From assembly GCA_030704615.1 (NCBI GenBank), contig CM060732.1, positions 44,683,053-44,747,052 of the forward strand: 64,000 nucleotides of DNA, in the 5' to 3' direction. Numbering within the stretch: the first letter of the stretch is position 1; each line of letters opens with the position of its first letter. Under the pieces are notes generated by a model. The model did not search any database. It was not told where the DNA came from and saw only the letters and a program-made list of their open reading frames with translations. This DNA comes from Takakia lepidozioides. Taxonomy: Eukaryota > Streptophyta > Takakiopsida > Takakiales > Takakiaceae. Shown here piece by piece: positions 1-17,123 of this stretch. Position numbers and translations under genes: made by a program.

Positions 1-233
1 CACTGTAGGCTACAATCACCCTAAGGTGGGTCTTCCGTAGAACCACGTGGAGATTTTGAACTTGAGGGAGTATACTCCGGTGAGCCCGTGTAGAATCCTT
101 CCATTTCTGCTAATTCCGAATGGTTGGAATTTACAGTTGACGTAGGTGTGTATAGTGCCAAAAATGAAGCCAATGCAGCCGACCCGGGTCTGAGGTGGCT
201 AAAGTATCCAATTGGAGAGTACTTTGGGGATCC

Positions 234-296
234 GGGAGTATACCCCGGAGATGCGGGTGTATACTCTGGGGATGCGGGAGTATACTCTGGGTAGCC
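234..296. repeat. 21-bp tandem repeat, about three units
   Basis: Units starting GGGAGTATACTCTGGGG (second unit GGGTGTATAC) recur at 234, 255 and 276, a 21-base period. A related single unit lies at 66-86. A 40-base direct repeat containing GACCCGGG and TATCCAATT flanks the block at about 174-214 and 387-423. No function is visible. Confidence 0.7.
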
Positions 297-429
297 AGCG
301 CAGTAATCATTTGACTCTGCTGATACTTGAGCTACAGGATCTCCGGAAGACCCTCCACAATGTTGTGCTAGAAAAGAACTTAAAGCAGCTGACCCGGGAG
401 GAAGGTGCCTAAAATATCCAATTAGTGAA

Positions 430-2577
430 TAAGTGTCATGATCTGATTCAGTAGAGTAGTTGTCAGGCTCCTGTGTGGATGGATAGGTTGCAACTTGGGG
501 AGGATCGATTATAATCTTGAAGTCCTTTGGAAGGCTCTGTCAAAATAACCGCTGCTCTGCATTCACCTTGTGAGGAGGGTGAAAGCGTTGTCTCGTGTCC
601 GGTATGTTCCATCTCTTTCTCCTCCTTCATCGATCACAGATTCACCACACTGGAAGATTCATCAAGAATCCGTGCTCAGTTACAGACTGGACAGGAATGA
701 GACTTTCAAAGTACGCGCGATCGCCCGTACTTGGTCTGTGGATTTCCTTCCAAAAACATAAAATCCGATTTTAAGCAACAACGAGGATGATAAGCATGGC
801 CAACAAAATCCCTATCCATGTCATTGTTCTTTGGTTCATATAAGACTATCCTAACATCCATCATCCCTAGAACATTATTCTGAGGTGTATGTTGTTCAGA
901 ACCACGCGCGATCGCGCTTGGATCGTGTGTTATTGAGTTGAGACTTGCAGTAATACCAGAAAAGAAACTAATTTCATGCGACAGAGTGAAGTATACCGGA
1001 AGAGACTATTATAGGAAGCAACAGGAAATAATTGACGTAAGAATTAAATAATAAAACAAAGAAGACCTTCATATTAAACCTGTTATACCAACCGACCCCG
1101 TACCAACACCTTAAGCTTTCTCGAGTATGCTGACACATGGTCGTTGTTGGATTCTATAAGCACAGAAAAGAACTTCACTTTAATGAATGAGTGGGAATTT
1201 AGAATCCTCAAACCATCCTACATGGATCAAATGATACTGTCATCGAGATGTATGATGTTTTGTAGTATGGAAACAGTACACTATCCCGACAAACTCCGGA
1301 CGCCATTCCATCGCCCATTGATCAAACAGCTTTCTTGGATGCCTTGCATTTTGAAGCTCTTTCCGAGTGTCTCCTGCATCGTAATGTGGATCTTCTCCAA
1401 GTCATCTTTCTGGAGACATTCTCAACCTACAACAGAGTCACACTAGTTTACAGTAATCCTCAAAAAACCAAATGACCATCTTCAAATTATCATGGTCATT
1501 TGGTTTTAAAGAGTTTTTATACCCATGTGTGGATTTGTTGCAGATCGAGAATGCCTCAAAGAAGATTTAGAGATGCACCGCCTTATGAAGCAAAACACAT
1601 TACAGAACACCTCCACGAAGAGAACGTGATGGGAACTTTGTGAGGTTCATGTGGAATCACGTGTTGGGGCGAAGAAACTGGACAACAATAGCATAGAGAC
1701 CTCCAGTTACAACATCGAGGGTCACATTTTCATCCCAGGGAGAGAAGTCTAACAAAAAAGCCCATTGAGGATTCTCTAGTAGGTAATTGCCGTAATTTAT
1801 ATTAAAAAAACAAGGAATTGATTATGTCATACGACAACATATCTATATCCCGAATCTACCAATCAACCCATCGCCAAGCATTGACATAGCTCTCACATTC
1901 TGGGACATAATTCAAATATTTGCAAGTTAATACATATCAAGTTAACCACAAGATTTTATTTAGCATAGCTACTGTTAGATTTAATGTCTTGTGGTTTACA
2001 TGACAAGAATTAAAATGCATTCTGAGTGTCTAGTCGGAAAGTGGGTAATCATTTGGGTTTTGGTTGCGTAACTTACCAGATGCCTAATCAATGTAAGGAC
2101 AAAAACACACGCGATCGCGCGAGGTTCATGTGTTTCTATAACATCCTTATTCTGATGGACTATGTGTAAGCAATGCACAATCATTTGGATAACTTCTACC
2201 CATCATAACAATCAGTGACAAAGCCAGAGCATAGAGGAGATATCTTGGGGTGCTTGTTACAAGGATTCTGAATGGTGGATCGACCAATCTCATGTGTCTC
2301 GTGATCTGGCCATTGACGCAGACTCGGTTGACTGATAGTGGCCGGACATTGTCACATGAGCTTGATAGGTTCATCAATAGCGGGGAACAAGCAGATATTG
2401 GTAACAACGAGAAAAGGGTGAAGAAAGCAGCATACCGTCATTTCAACAGACCAAAAAGACGATTCGAAAAAAATAAAGACACACCTCTCTCTGCAGGCAG
2501 TTCGAGAAGTCAGCAGCAAACATTGTTGCAATTTACAGTGTTGCCGATATTTCGACTGGAGAAAAATACCAGCCTAC
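430..2577. other. No gene recognised
   Basis: Only short open frames with no recognisable family are seen on either strand. The stretch holds a perfect hairpin at 1464-1507 and three copies of the octamer GCGATCGC near 714, 907 and 2110. Everything else looks like anonymous intergenic sequence or very old transposon debris. Confidence 0.5.
1464..1507. repeat. Perfect 16-bp inverted repeat (hairpin)
   Basis: AAAACCAAATGACCAT at 1464-1479 is the exact reverse complement of ATGGTCATTTGGTTTT at 1492-1507, with a 12-base spacer. It could be the core of a tiny MITE, or it could fold in RNA. No gene lies next to it. Confidence 0.75.
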
Positions 2578-2954
2578 ATGATCACCAAACAAAAAGCTAC
2601 AGACAATCACAAAAAATTCGTTGCATCCTTCATTAAGCTGCTACATGACCATCCCAAAAAAGCTCACAAAGCCATCTTCAATCCTGCACTAAACCCACCC
2701 ATTGACTGCCTCAAATATAGACTTGGCCACTTATTAACTAACCCTGATGACATCAAGAATGAAATATGGATTCAAGCCTCTGCCTCATACACGCCCACTA
2801 CCACTAATTGTCTGCACCCAAACCATCACAACCAAAACTGCAAGTGTAAAGTCAAGCACTATCTGTGGCATGACCTAGATGGTTTCACACTAGACCAACA
2901 TGACTCTCCCTCTGATCACATCCATGACCTCTTCACAAATAACCTGTACAACTC

Positions 2955-3857
2955 ATGCCTAAAAGCCTAAAAGCCCTATCCAAATCTAAAGCCTTTGGCC
3001 CCGACCTGATCCCAAATGCAATCCTTCAAGCACTTGATCCCCAACTTCATCTCCTCCTCTTCAAATTCTTTAAACTTTGCTACCAACTAAAGAAGATACC
3101 ACACTCTTGGAAGCACAGCCGTACCATTCTATTATTCAAAAAGGGTGACCCTATAGACCTTGGCAACTATAGACCTAGAGCCCTCGCAAATATCATCTAC
3201 AAACTCTTCACTAGCACACTTACTACACTGCTATCTAGTTACGGCGAACAACACCATATCCTCAGCGACCCACATGAAGGATTCTGTGCCACACGCAATA
3301 CCACCCGACAAATCCAGTATATCTTATCAGCCCTGGAGGATGCCAAACTCACCAAACAAGACATCTATCTCCTGTATATTGACTTTAAGAATGCATTTGG
3401 TTCCTTAGATCATGCTAGACTACTTGCCATCATGACTGACCTCGGCTATCCTTTAGACGCCATCCAACTTTTCAATAACATCTATACTGACAGTGCCATT
3501 GAATACTCTGGCTCTTATTACGGCTCCATTCCCCCCATCCCTATTTTGCGTGGCACTATTCAGGGCGATACCCTAAGCCCATACCTCTTCATCTTTTTTC
3601 TAGAACCACTCCTACGCTGGTTTGCTCGCGGCAATTTAGGGTATCACTACAAAACCTCACCCAATGAAATAACAGCTGCCGCCTATGCTGACGACTTAGC
3701 CATCCTTGCTTATAAACCCCAACACCTCAACCGCCAAGTTGATAAATTATCCCGTTTTAATCAATGGTCCGGCATGGAACTCAGTCTCCACAAATGCGCC
3801 GTTACGGCAGCCACCCATCACAATAAATTCACACGTGCCGACAGTCTCACCTATTGA
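2955..3857 (+). pseudogene. Reverse transcriptase core of the LINE-like element
   Basis: About 300 residues are open. Early motifs include KSKAFGPDLIPNAIL and LLFKKGDPIDLGNYRP (the usual fingers motif). The first catalytic Asp is in LLYIDFKNAFGSLDH, LRGTIQGDTLSPYLF is the palm motif B, and AAYADDLAIL carries the YADD catalytic pair. These features place it in the RVT_1 fold used by non-LTR elements. The frame breaks upstream, where it overlaps the previous segment out of frame, and it closes after the region following YADD. It is part of the 2.6-7.9 kb element and is not an independent gene. Confidence 0.9.
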
Positions 3858-5149
3858 ATGCACTAAATGCATTTGGATTAGTACATCGCCGCCTAAGATT
3901 TTTGACATGTGTAAGGCCCGTAATAGAGTTTCATAGCAAACTACACATTCACTATCAAAATAACCCCTTCCCTTTCCTAGGTCCCGACTAGCCCTACACC
4001 TACTTAGACATCCAGATTGTTCCCTCACTCAAATGGCACATCCAAAAGGCCACTGCACTTACCAAACTAACTAACCAAAGCTTAGCACTTCTTCAATCTC
4101 CTATCCCCATTAGACCTAAACTTGCGATCACCCAATCGGTGCTCAAACCTCAAGTCCAATACGCCTTCCATGCTGCTCCATTCTCCCTTCCTGACATTCG
4201 CTTGCTTGACAGACATATTCTCCAACTAACCAAACGGATCTGTGGGCTTCCTACGTACCCCGACCCTAACCCAACTTCCCACGGATAGCTATGGTATCGG
4301 CTCTAGCCCCCTCATCACCTCTTACGCTCGCACCCTTGGTTATACCCAACTACTAGAAGCCCTAAATGACCCTGGACGTCTCGGGCTCATCTACCAGGGT
4401 ATCGTCAGGCACCTCGCCTCAAAATTCAATGGTCTCCACTCCCTTCCAACCCTCTACCGGCCACAGTCTTGCCGTCACTCCCCAACCGCACGTTCTTTGC
4501 TCATTCTGCGTCAAATGCGTATTAGCCTGCAAACAGACCTACCCGGCTACCCCAACTCAGTATCTCCATTAGAAGTCGCCTTGATCTCTAGCCCTTTTCT
4601 TCCCCAATTTGAGGCAGCTCACCCCTGTCCTCAAATACTTCAAGGAGAGACATAAAACTAACCTCACCCAACTCACCACTGCACCCGGTACCAAGCTTAT
4701 AACCCCCTGTGAATACACTCTAAAATACTCTCGAGCCACTACTAAGACCTGCCGGTTCTTCTCCTACCTCCGTACCTTATTCTGCTACCCCTCTAGACTT
4801 CATGCACCCTAAAATGTGATCTCCCGTGTCAGCTTTTCCCTCACAGTTCACAAGACTTACTCCCTGAGTTCAGATCAACCCTGGCCCTATCTATTCTCCA
4901 TGACCTCAAATTATCCCGCACAACAATACACCATGAACCCACTACCCCAAACTTTCTCTCCCAGTCTCCACAGGATCTCACCGGCCTCACACAATTTGAC
5001 AACCAATAACTGACGCCCTCTTCCCCTACCGGGGCTCCTCCGCAGTCACACACCCAACTCTCACCCATCCCTATCACACCAGACTCTCACCACTCCTCCC
5101 CTAGCTCCACCCTCCCCGGCCCCGCTAACCTCAATAACTCCTCCAACGC

Positions 5150-5347
5150 TTTCATCATTGAAGCTATACTGGGTATTAAAACCCAAACTTCTACAGACTC
5201 ATTTGGTGCGACTTGTATAGACACATACTACCTATGCAAATGGGCGGGTTTTTCAAATGATGACAATACCTGGAAAATCGAGGACGAACTTTTTGGTTCG
5301 CATGATGACTGTGACCTAGACCATAACCCAGCCCTTCTTATTGCCTT
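5150..5347 (+). pseudogene. Chromodomain inside the LINE-like element
   Basis: A continuous frame reads through NAFIIEAILGI, then YYLCKWAGFSNDDNTW, KIEDELFG and NPALLIAFHK. This is the chromodomain pattern: a beta strand of form Y-L-x-K-W-x-G-[FY]-S, then T-W-[EK], an acidic turn and a C-terminal helix ending LxxxFH. The aromatic residues that cage methyl-lysine in the family are present (the Tyr before L-C-K-W, the Trp of KW and the Trp of NTW). It sits between the RT and RNase H regions of the same element and on the same strand, so it is probably part of the polyprotein. Chromodomains are best known at the integrase C-terminus of Ty3/gypsy chromoviruses. No integrase is seen here. Confidence 0.75.
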
Positions 5348-5423
5348 CCATAAGCGTACCAACACCAATTACCTCACTCACTCACTCACACCAACAGCAT
5401 GTATCCCAAACCCAAACCCAAAC

Positions 5424-5425
<2 letters not shown>

Positions 5426-5489
<64 letters not shown>
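5426..5489 (+). repeat. (AG)n microsatellite, 32 dinucleotides
   Basis: An uninterrupted AG run of 64 bases lies inside the retroelement. It directly follows a run encoding Pro-Asn or Pro-Lys repeats, and in its two open frames it would encode alternating Arg and Glu. It probably arose by slippage after insertion. Confidence 0.95.
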
Positions 5490-5494
<5 letters not shown>

Positions 5495-6429
5495 GCGGCC
5501 ATAGCCGGCGTAACTAAGAGCCACTTCGCCTTGCGGCTACTGCCCCCTTTCGAGGGTGGGCCCTATAGCCAAACCCAAGACAACCGACATGTATCTCGCC
5601 CACTGCCCGCCGCTAACATCACTGAATGCAATCCGGATAAAGACATCCTCCACGACTCGCCTGCCATATGCGGCGGCCCCTTATTATCCGCTATCTACTC
5701 TAACAACGGTCGGTTCCTAGGTCTCGTCCCTAACGACAGGGTTGCCTGGCTTTGGGCCCGGTTTTCCTCCCACACCCCTATCACCAATCACTTACACCTA
5801 TCCCGTCAAGACTTTGCTACCGAAATCAACTGGCTCCTAGACCGATACCTCCGCGACACCCCCCCAAAAAGCCCCGATCGGAAACCAAACTCTTCCAAGC
5901 TTATACACATAGCCTCATCTCCCAAGATATACTAACCCTCCTCATTACCTCCTTCCACCTCACCAACTCACATGTCCCATGGACATCCAATCATTCGCTA
6001 GCCCACATCCCAGAGACTGCATCTTTGGGGCATCTAGCTCTGCAACCCAACACTCATGGTCTGGAAGAGGATTGGCGCACCCTCCTCCAAAACTCCACAC
6101 CCAAGAAGCTCTACAGTGGGCCTGCTTTGCAGCTTAAACATGACGAACCCACCATTATTCTCCTCCTTCATGTTCAACACACATCCGCCCCTCCCATTCC
6201 GCCTACTTTACATACCCACCTTGTCCCACACACTCGAACGTATTCATGGCTTCAAGGTCACCTCAGACCTACCCCATATACCCCCTCATCTACCGCAGAG
6301 TACCACTTGCCCTACAACTCACCCACCTCTTAAAATCAACCTGAGTAAAAACTGGATTATAGCACCCCCTCGCCCACCACCCCGCCGCCAGGTTATCACC
6401 ATATGTCTCTCAAGTACCCACCGCTTCAC

Positions 6430-6840
6430 TCTCACTATACTGATGGTTCCCACGCAGGATCCAACACCGGGTACGGCGTTTATCACACTGCCTCGAACCA
6501 AGGCATCACCGCTAGACTCCCTGGACCCGCTACCATACTACGTGTAGAGCTTATGGCCATCTACATAGCCTTCTCCCAACTACCCTCATTCTCACCCCCT
6601 CAGTATATTTTCACCGATAGTCTCACATCGCTCTTTCTTGTACGCAACCACCTATCTTGCCCCTCCTCACACCACCACCACCCAGATCGTAACCTTATTG
6701 CAGCCATAGCCAGGCTTGCCATAGACTTAGGTCAACCCATTCACTTCCTGAAAGTCAGTTCACATACCGATATAACTGGGCAATGAGGAGGCTGACCACC
6801 TCGCACAAGCTGGCGCTTTCGAGCCCCTCATCGATCCCAT
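6430..6840 (+). pseudogene. RNase H domain of the LINE-like element
   Basis: The type I RNase H catalytic residues are visible in order: Asp in YTDGSHAGSNTGYG, Glu in RVELMAIYIAF, Asp in YIFTDSLTSLF, then the helix and VSSHTDITG leading to a GNEEADHLAQAGA segment that holds the last Asp. The last segment is one base out of frame, because an extra G in GGGCAATGAGG near 6778 creates a stop. The domain therefore cannot be made intact. Plant LINEs of the L1 type often carry RNase H after the RT. Confidence 0.85.
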
Positions 6841-7126
6841 CAAATGACCCTATCCACATCATACACCCACCTATTTTGACTAATACACCCTATACCAAAC
6901 CCTCCAGACCCTAAGCCTATTTGTAACCTCCTCTCCATCCTCACTAAAGAAGCCACTCAGCAAGCTAGGGCATCTATGAGCCACACCAAACTCCACATTC
7001 AGAAATGAACACTCTCCACTATACTCCATCATAAACTATCCAACTATTTCGGCTCTCCAAAGCTACGCCTGACGCTCAAATTAAACAAACGCTTAAATTT
7101 CGTTACGCCCAATACATGGGGCATCA

Positions 7127-7693
7127 ATGCAAGCACGTCTTCTGACCGCGCCTATTCTTTCACCAAATTGTCCCCTATGCGCACACACTCACCAGGTTAG
7201 AGACACATGGCCGCATCTTCTGAGCCAATGTACCCACCCGGTCATACATGGACTACATATTACCCGTCGTAACCAAGCAGTCTGGCACATCCACAAACTC
7301 CTTATGCAATGCTCCGAAACCCATTGGTTCTCACTCATCAATGCCGACACTTATCAAGGTAGACCTTTAGACCACACTGTCCCGCCACAGTTACTTTCAT
7401 GCCTATGCGCACACGCTCTCCCTGCACCTATCTGGCTAGACTATGCCTTGACATCCTACTCACCCACGGCCTACCCATCAATACTCAACCGCCCTCCTTC
7501 CCCTCCCCTCATATCACCATCTATTTCATCGAATTCACATATTGCCATGATCGATACCCCTCATCCTCTATTTTGGAAAAACGACAAAAATATGCCCCAC
7601 TTATCTTTGCCCTCCGTCATAGGGGCTGGAATACCGGGCCCCTCTCTGTTATCATGGCTGGCACCCAAGGTGGCATCCATAATGCTGGCATAG
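7127..7693 (+). pseudogene. Zinc-knuckle C-terminal segment of the LINE-like element
   Basis: The segment begins with CPLCAHTHQVRDTWPH and continues LLSQCTHPVIHGLHITRR. This is the C-x2-C ... H-x4-C knuckle followed by a helix with HITRRNQA, as found after RNase H or RT in many plant and protist LINEs. Reading continues, with a frame change, to about 7914. The rest, with segments such as RHRGWNTGPLSVIMAGTQGG, has no known role to me. Confidence 0.6.
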
Positions 7694-8247
7694 CGGCACT
7701 ACACGATAACTTCCAAATCCCGATATCCCCTATCCATAAATGCTTCAAAGAAATTCACCTCACAGCCCTCCGCTCTCTCACAGCTATTATTACGAACAAG
7801 CAAAGACTAGAGTCCAATCCAACCCCCTCCCGGCTCCCTAAACTCCCACAGACACCCCACATACCATGGCCCGTCCGCAGGGTACCTGTGCAACTCAGGA
7901 ACAGGATGAAGTAGCCTTCATTTTTCAGTACCAATTGAGGTTAAAGATACATATTCCTTCTATGTGAGGGAAGGAAATGAGGTCAAATCAAATCAATGGG
8001 TAGCTCTGAACATCAACAAGAGCAATAATGTCATACTAGCATCCAAATGATGTCCCGTTTCAGAAGCCGAGGGTCCAAGTAATTAGAACCTGTGGCTGAC
8101 AAAAACAAAATTAATCTCAAGTTTCTCTCAAGTGCCCTTCTCTTCTCTACCATCTAGGGAATACTCTGCAAGAAAAGTGGGCCACGCAAGTGTCCTCCCG
8201 TTAGTAGAGAAGGCTCTGAGAGAGCCACCAATCCAATTTTGAGCTCT

Positions 8248-14225
<5,978 letters not shown>

Positions 14226-14449
14226 TCAGAGATCCGCAGCACACCAACAACAAAGACGCAGTCAGGCACTCATATCTCTGCAGCCCCGCAGTGACCCGCA
14301 GCCTTCCAGCCAAGGAAGCGGCAAACAGAAAGTGGAAGACTCGCAAGTCTTCCTTCTGCTTTTTGACTTCAGTGAATTTTTTTTCCTCTTTTTTTAATTT
14401 TTTTGTGTGTCACGGAAACAGTGACCGAAGAATGATTGACTCTTGTCAG

Positions 14450-15476
14450 TTTTTATTCTAAATTTACTTGTCAAATTTTTGGAATTGTTATTTGTTGCTT
14501 TGATGGAAGGAAGAAAAACTCGTCCTTCTCGCAGGCCATGTTTCTCTTTTGCATGTTTAGGGTTTGAGGGAATGTGTGAGTTTGATTTAAGCATTTGGAC
14601 TTACAAGAAGTCTCTGATCTGCAAAATTCGTTGACGCAAGAGGGGAGTGCTGTGCACCGTGATGGAGATGGAGGCCAAGTAGACGGCCACACTGAAGGAC
14701 GCCAACAGCGCCAAACTGTGCACCGTCGCTGCCGCCATGACCCTCAGCTCTTTTATCCAGGAGGATATTAGTGATGCTTCAGAGATTTAAAACCTCATGA
14801 AGTGGATAAAATTCACGCTTACACTAATCAGCTGCCGTCCCAACCTTGCCCTACAATCTGCAGTAAGAAACTATTAATTATATATAACATGAAATTCTAG
14901 CCCTTTCAATGAATGCTGGAAGAGAATGAGTTTTTGCAAGGAGAGAATTAATGAGACAACGAAAACATATATAGTAAGAGCCATGCAAGGAAAGAAATGA
15001 AGGTAAAGGTGGTGTCATACAAGTCATACAAGTGAGGAGGGAAAGGAAAAGCAAATGAGACCAAGTCAAGTAGAGAAAAAACAGAGAACCGTGCAAATCA
15101 ATAGATGATGAGAGAGAGGGATAGAATGAGCCTAGCAGTTTCTAGAACCACATTTCCTTCGTGCTCACCTCAATGCAAAAATCTTCTCAAGCCAACAACC
15201 TTGTCAGATCTACAACCCTTCATGGCTCACACAGAGAATGTGATTGTCAAAGATACAAAAATGATTGAAAGGTCCATTGAGAGTCACATTCCAATACATG
15301 TCAAGTACATGAAGATGTGATTTTCATGGAACATCTTCAAACATTGTATCTCAACAACACCAGGCTTGGTTAGAAAGAAGGGCTTGAGGGATGTGGTTTT
15401 TATGGAACATCTTCAAACATTGTATCTCACCAACAGCAGGCTTGGTTAGAAGGAAGGGCTTGAGGGATGTCAAAAC
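14450..15476. repeat. Left copy of a direct duplication
   Basis: Two blocks of this stretch recur to the right. The block near 14450-14590 (TTGTTATTTGTTGCTTTGATGG and GTTTAGGGTTTGAGGGAATG, each read in pieces) matches 15975-16115. The block 15050-15350 (ATAGAATGAGCCTAGCAG, CAAAAATCTTCTCAAGCC) matches 16115-16445. The right copy lacks about 460 bases of the left one. A hAT-like MITE sits at the junction. No gene is evident. Confidence 0.75.
15315..15466. repeat. 76-bp tandem duplication
   Basis: Two neighbouring units begin GATGTG and share GGAACATCTTCAAACATTGT and GGCTTGGTTAGAA, at 15315-15390 and 15391-15466. A third related unit lies at about 16408 in the right copy of the larger duplication. 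Confidence 0.75.
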
Positions 15477-15960
15477 GAGTGTTGGACTGGTACATATGTG
15501 AAGGACTGGTATATATACTGGTATATGCACTGGTATTAGATACCAGACCAATCTGGTATCATTTAAGAGAATACTTGGTCACATACCAGACCAGGCTGGT
15601 ATCAGTTTTTCCATACCAGCCACAATACCCGTAATCCCCCGCCGTCTGGTTTATTCTGGTATGTATGTGTACATATGCCTACATACTTGTACCTATGTAT
15701 ATTCACTTCTTTATGTGTATTGTATTTGTTTTCACTTGATACTTGCTATTTGATAAACTTGTCATTCAAGATGGCTTTGGAATGATACCAGAGTTGATAT
15801 CTCATACCAGCTAGGATTGTGGTCATGATACTCATACTCATACCAATATCTGGAAAAAATACATCCACCATATATAGACCAGACTGGTATGAAAGTTTTG
15901 TGATACGTCTGGTACCAAGACCAGACTGGTATGTAAAAACTTGATACCGGTCCAACACTC
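15477..15960. mobile_element. hAT-like MITE, 484 bp, with ACCAG/CTGGT internal palindromes
   Basis: The ends are GAGTGTTGGACTGGTA and, inverted, GAGTGTTGGACCGGTA, 16 bases with one mismatch. The flanks are GTCAAAAC on the left and CTCAAAAC on the right, an 8-base target duplication with 7 matches. Eight-base duplications and AGTGTTGG-type termini are typical of hAT elements. The inside is packed with ATACCAGACCAG/CTGGTAT half palindromes. There is no coding capacity, so it is a non-autonomous element. Confidence 0.8.
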
Positions 15961-15968
15961 CTCAAAAC

Positions 15969-16457
15969 CCATCCCGTTTTTATTCGAAATTTACTGATCA
16001 GTTTTTTAAAATTATTATTTGTTGCTTTGATGGAAAGAAGAAAACCTCCTCTCGCGCATGCCATGTTTCTCTTTGCATGTTTAGGGTTTGAGGGAATGTG
16101 TGAGTTTGAAAAGCAAATGAGACAACAAGTCAAGTCAAGAGAAAAGAATGAGAACCGTGCAAATTAAGAGGCAAATCAATAGACGATGAGAGAGGGATAG
16201 AATGAGCCTAGCAGTTTCTAAAACCACATTTGCCACTATCCTTCGTGCTCACCTCAATGCAAAAATCTTCTCAAGCCAACAACCTTGTCAGATTTGCAAC
16301 CCTTCATTCACACAAGAGAATGTCATTGCCAAAGATACTTACTTACAAAAGGACTGAGAGAGAAACCATTGAGAGTCACATTCCAACACATGTCATGTCA
16401 AGTACATGAAGATGTGGTTTTCATGGAACATCTTCAAACATTGTATCTGCAGCAGGC
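15969..16457. repeat. Right copy of the direct duplication
   Basis: This matches 14450-14590 and 15050-15390 in the same orientation at a high but imperfect level, with a deletion of about 460 bases between the two matching blocks. It ends where the inverted copy of the histone H3 locus begins. Confidence 0.75.
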
Positions 16458-16496
16458 GGATTGTGATTTGAGCTGTTGGCCTGATTTTGTCTGCAG

Positions 16497-16640
16497 ACTG
16501 ACCTGCGCTTCCAGAGCCACGCTATGCTTGCTCTTCAGGAGGCAACAGAGGCTCACGTTGTGGGGATGTTTGAGGACACAAACTTGTCTGCAATCCATGC
16601 GAAGATAGTGACCATCATGCCAAAAGATACCCAGTTCCTG
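16497..16640 (+). pseudogene. Histone H3.3 last-exon fragment
   Basis: The translation runs [20 protein letters not shown], then [16 protein letters not shown] and [10 protein letters not shown]. This is the last H3 exon with substitutions (V to M, A to T, Y to H, L to V, C to S, R to I), and it loses the [11 protein letters not shown] end. No upstream H3 exons are present. It is a by-product of the inverted duplication and is not a gene. Confidence 0.9.
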
Positions 16641-16922
16641 AACAAAACTTCCTACAAATTTCCTTAAAAAAAAAAGATATTGAGTTCTATGAGCCCACCA
16701 AAGGGTGGCAACTAGATGGTTGGTGGTGTGGATGGTCAGTCAATTGGCTTCTTTTCCTGGGCTAGTAGGACTATGGTGTACATGTATATTACCTTTTGAG
16801 ATGAAAGTCTTCATCATTTTTTTTTAAAATACAGTTTGTCCCTGTCTTCAGGCATTGAGTTTGGGTCAATTGTTTGGGATGGATGACCAACCTCTACCCA
16901 CGTGCTCATCATGTTGTTATCC

Positions 16923-17123
16923 GAAAACCAAGTTGTAGCCCAGTGGTAATGGGCACATACCACCTTGGAAGTGGTTGTGGGTTCAATCCACCGATTGGTG
17001 TCACAAAGGTGTCCAGTGTCCACCTTCCTAGCGGAAGGCAGCAATTAACCCTTGGTGGTGAAGAGACTCCATAATTGATGCTTCCTTTGGGGAGGCATCA
17101 AATATCAAATATTAATATTATTA
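16923..17123 (+). mobile_element. tRNA-derived SINE, copy 1
   Basis: The element begins GAAAACCAAG and has a pol III A box (TAGCCCAGTGG) and B box (GGGTTCAATCC) about 45 bases apart. It ends in an AT-rich tail of ATATTA units. It is flanked by a 12-base target duplication ATGTTGTTATCC at 16911-16922 and 17124-17135. The matching place in the inverted arm (about 18440-18455, minus strand) is an empty site with a single ATTGTTATCC, so insertion came after the duplication. Confidence 0.92.

Larger units (their letters stand above)
2578..7914 (+). mobile_element. Decayed LINE-like retroelement with RT, chromodomain, RNase H and zinc knuckle
   Basis: The order on the plus strand is a pre-RT segment (2578-2970), the reverse transcriptase core (2955-3857), a post-RT helical segment (about 4000-4650, including LTKRICGLPT), a proline/serine-rich linker, a chromodomain (5150-5347), a long AG microsatellite, a segment of unknown nature (5490-6330), RNase H (6430-6840) and a cysteine/histidine knuckle followed by a C-terminal region (7127-7914). 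RT plus RNase H with no LTRs, protease or integrase points to a non-LTR element. Several frameshifts (for example between 2955 and 2970, and at the G-run near 6778) and scattered stops show that it is dead. I see no endonuclease domain, so the 5' end is probably truncated, and no clear poly-A tail or target duplication. Base composition is C-rich compared with the flanks. Confidence 0.8.

Noticed and set aside
712-2120. GCGATCGC octamers as a sign of cyanobacterial DNA
   Set aside because: HIP1-like octamers are typical of cyanobacteria, but the surrounding sequence is AT-rich, has no bacterial genes and is continuous with plant DNA.
2147-2636. Possible transposase or endonuclease upstream of the RT
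   Set aside because: Neither strand shows catalytic motifs of EEP endonucleases or DDE transposases that I could defend.
5399-5935. Frame with an Arg-Glu repeat followed by 150 residues, as a separate gene
   Set aside because: The Arg-Glu run is only the AG microsatellite. The frame lies inside the retroelement between the chromodomain and RNase H.
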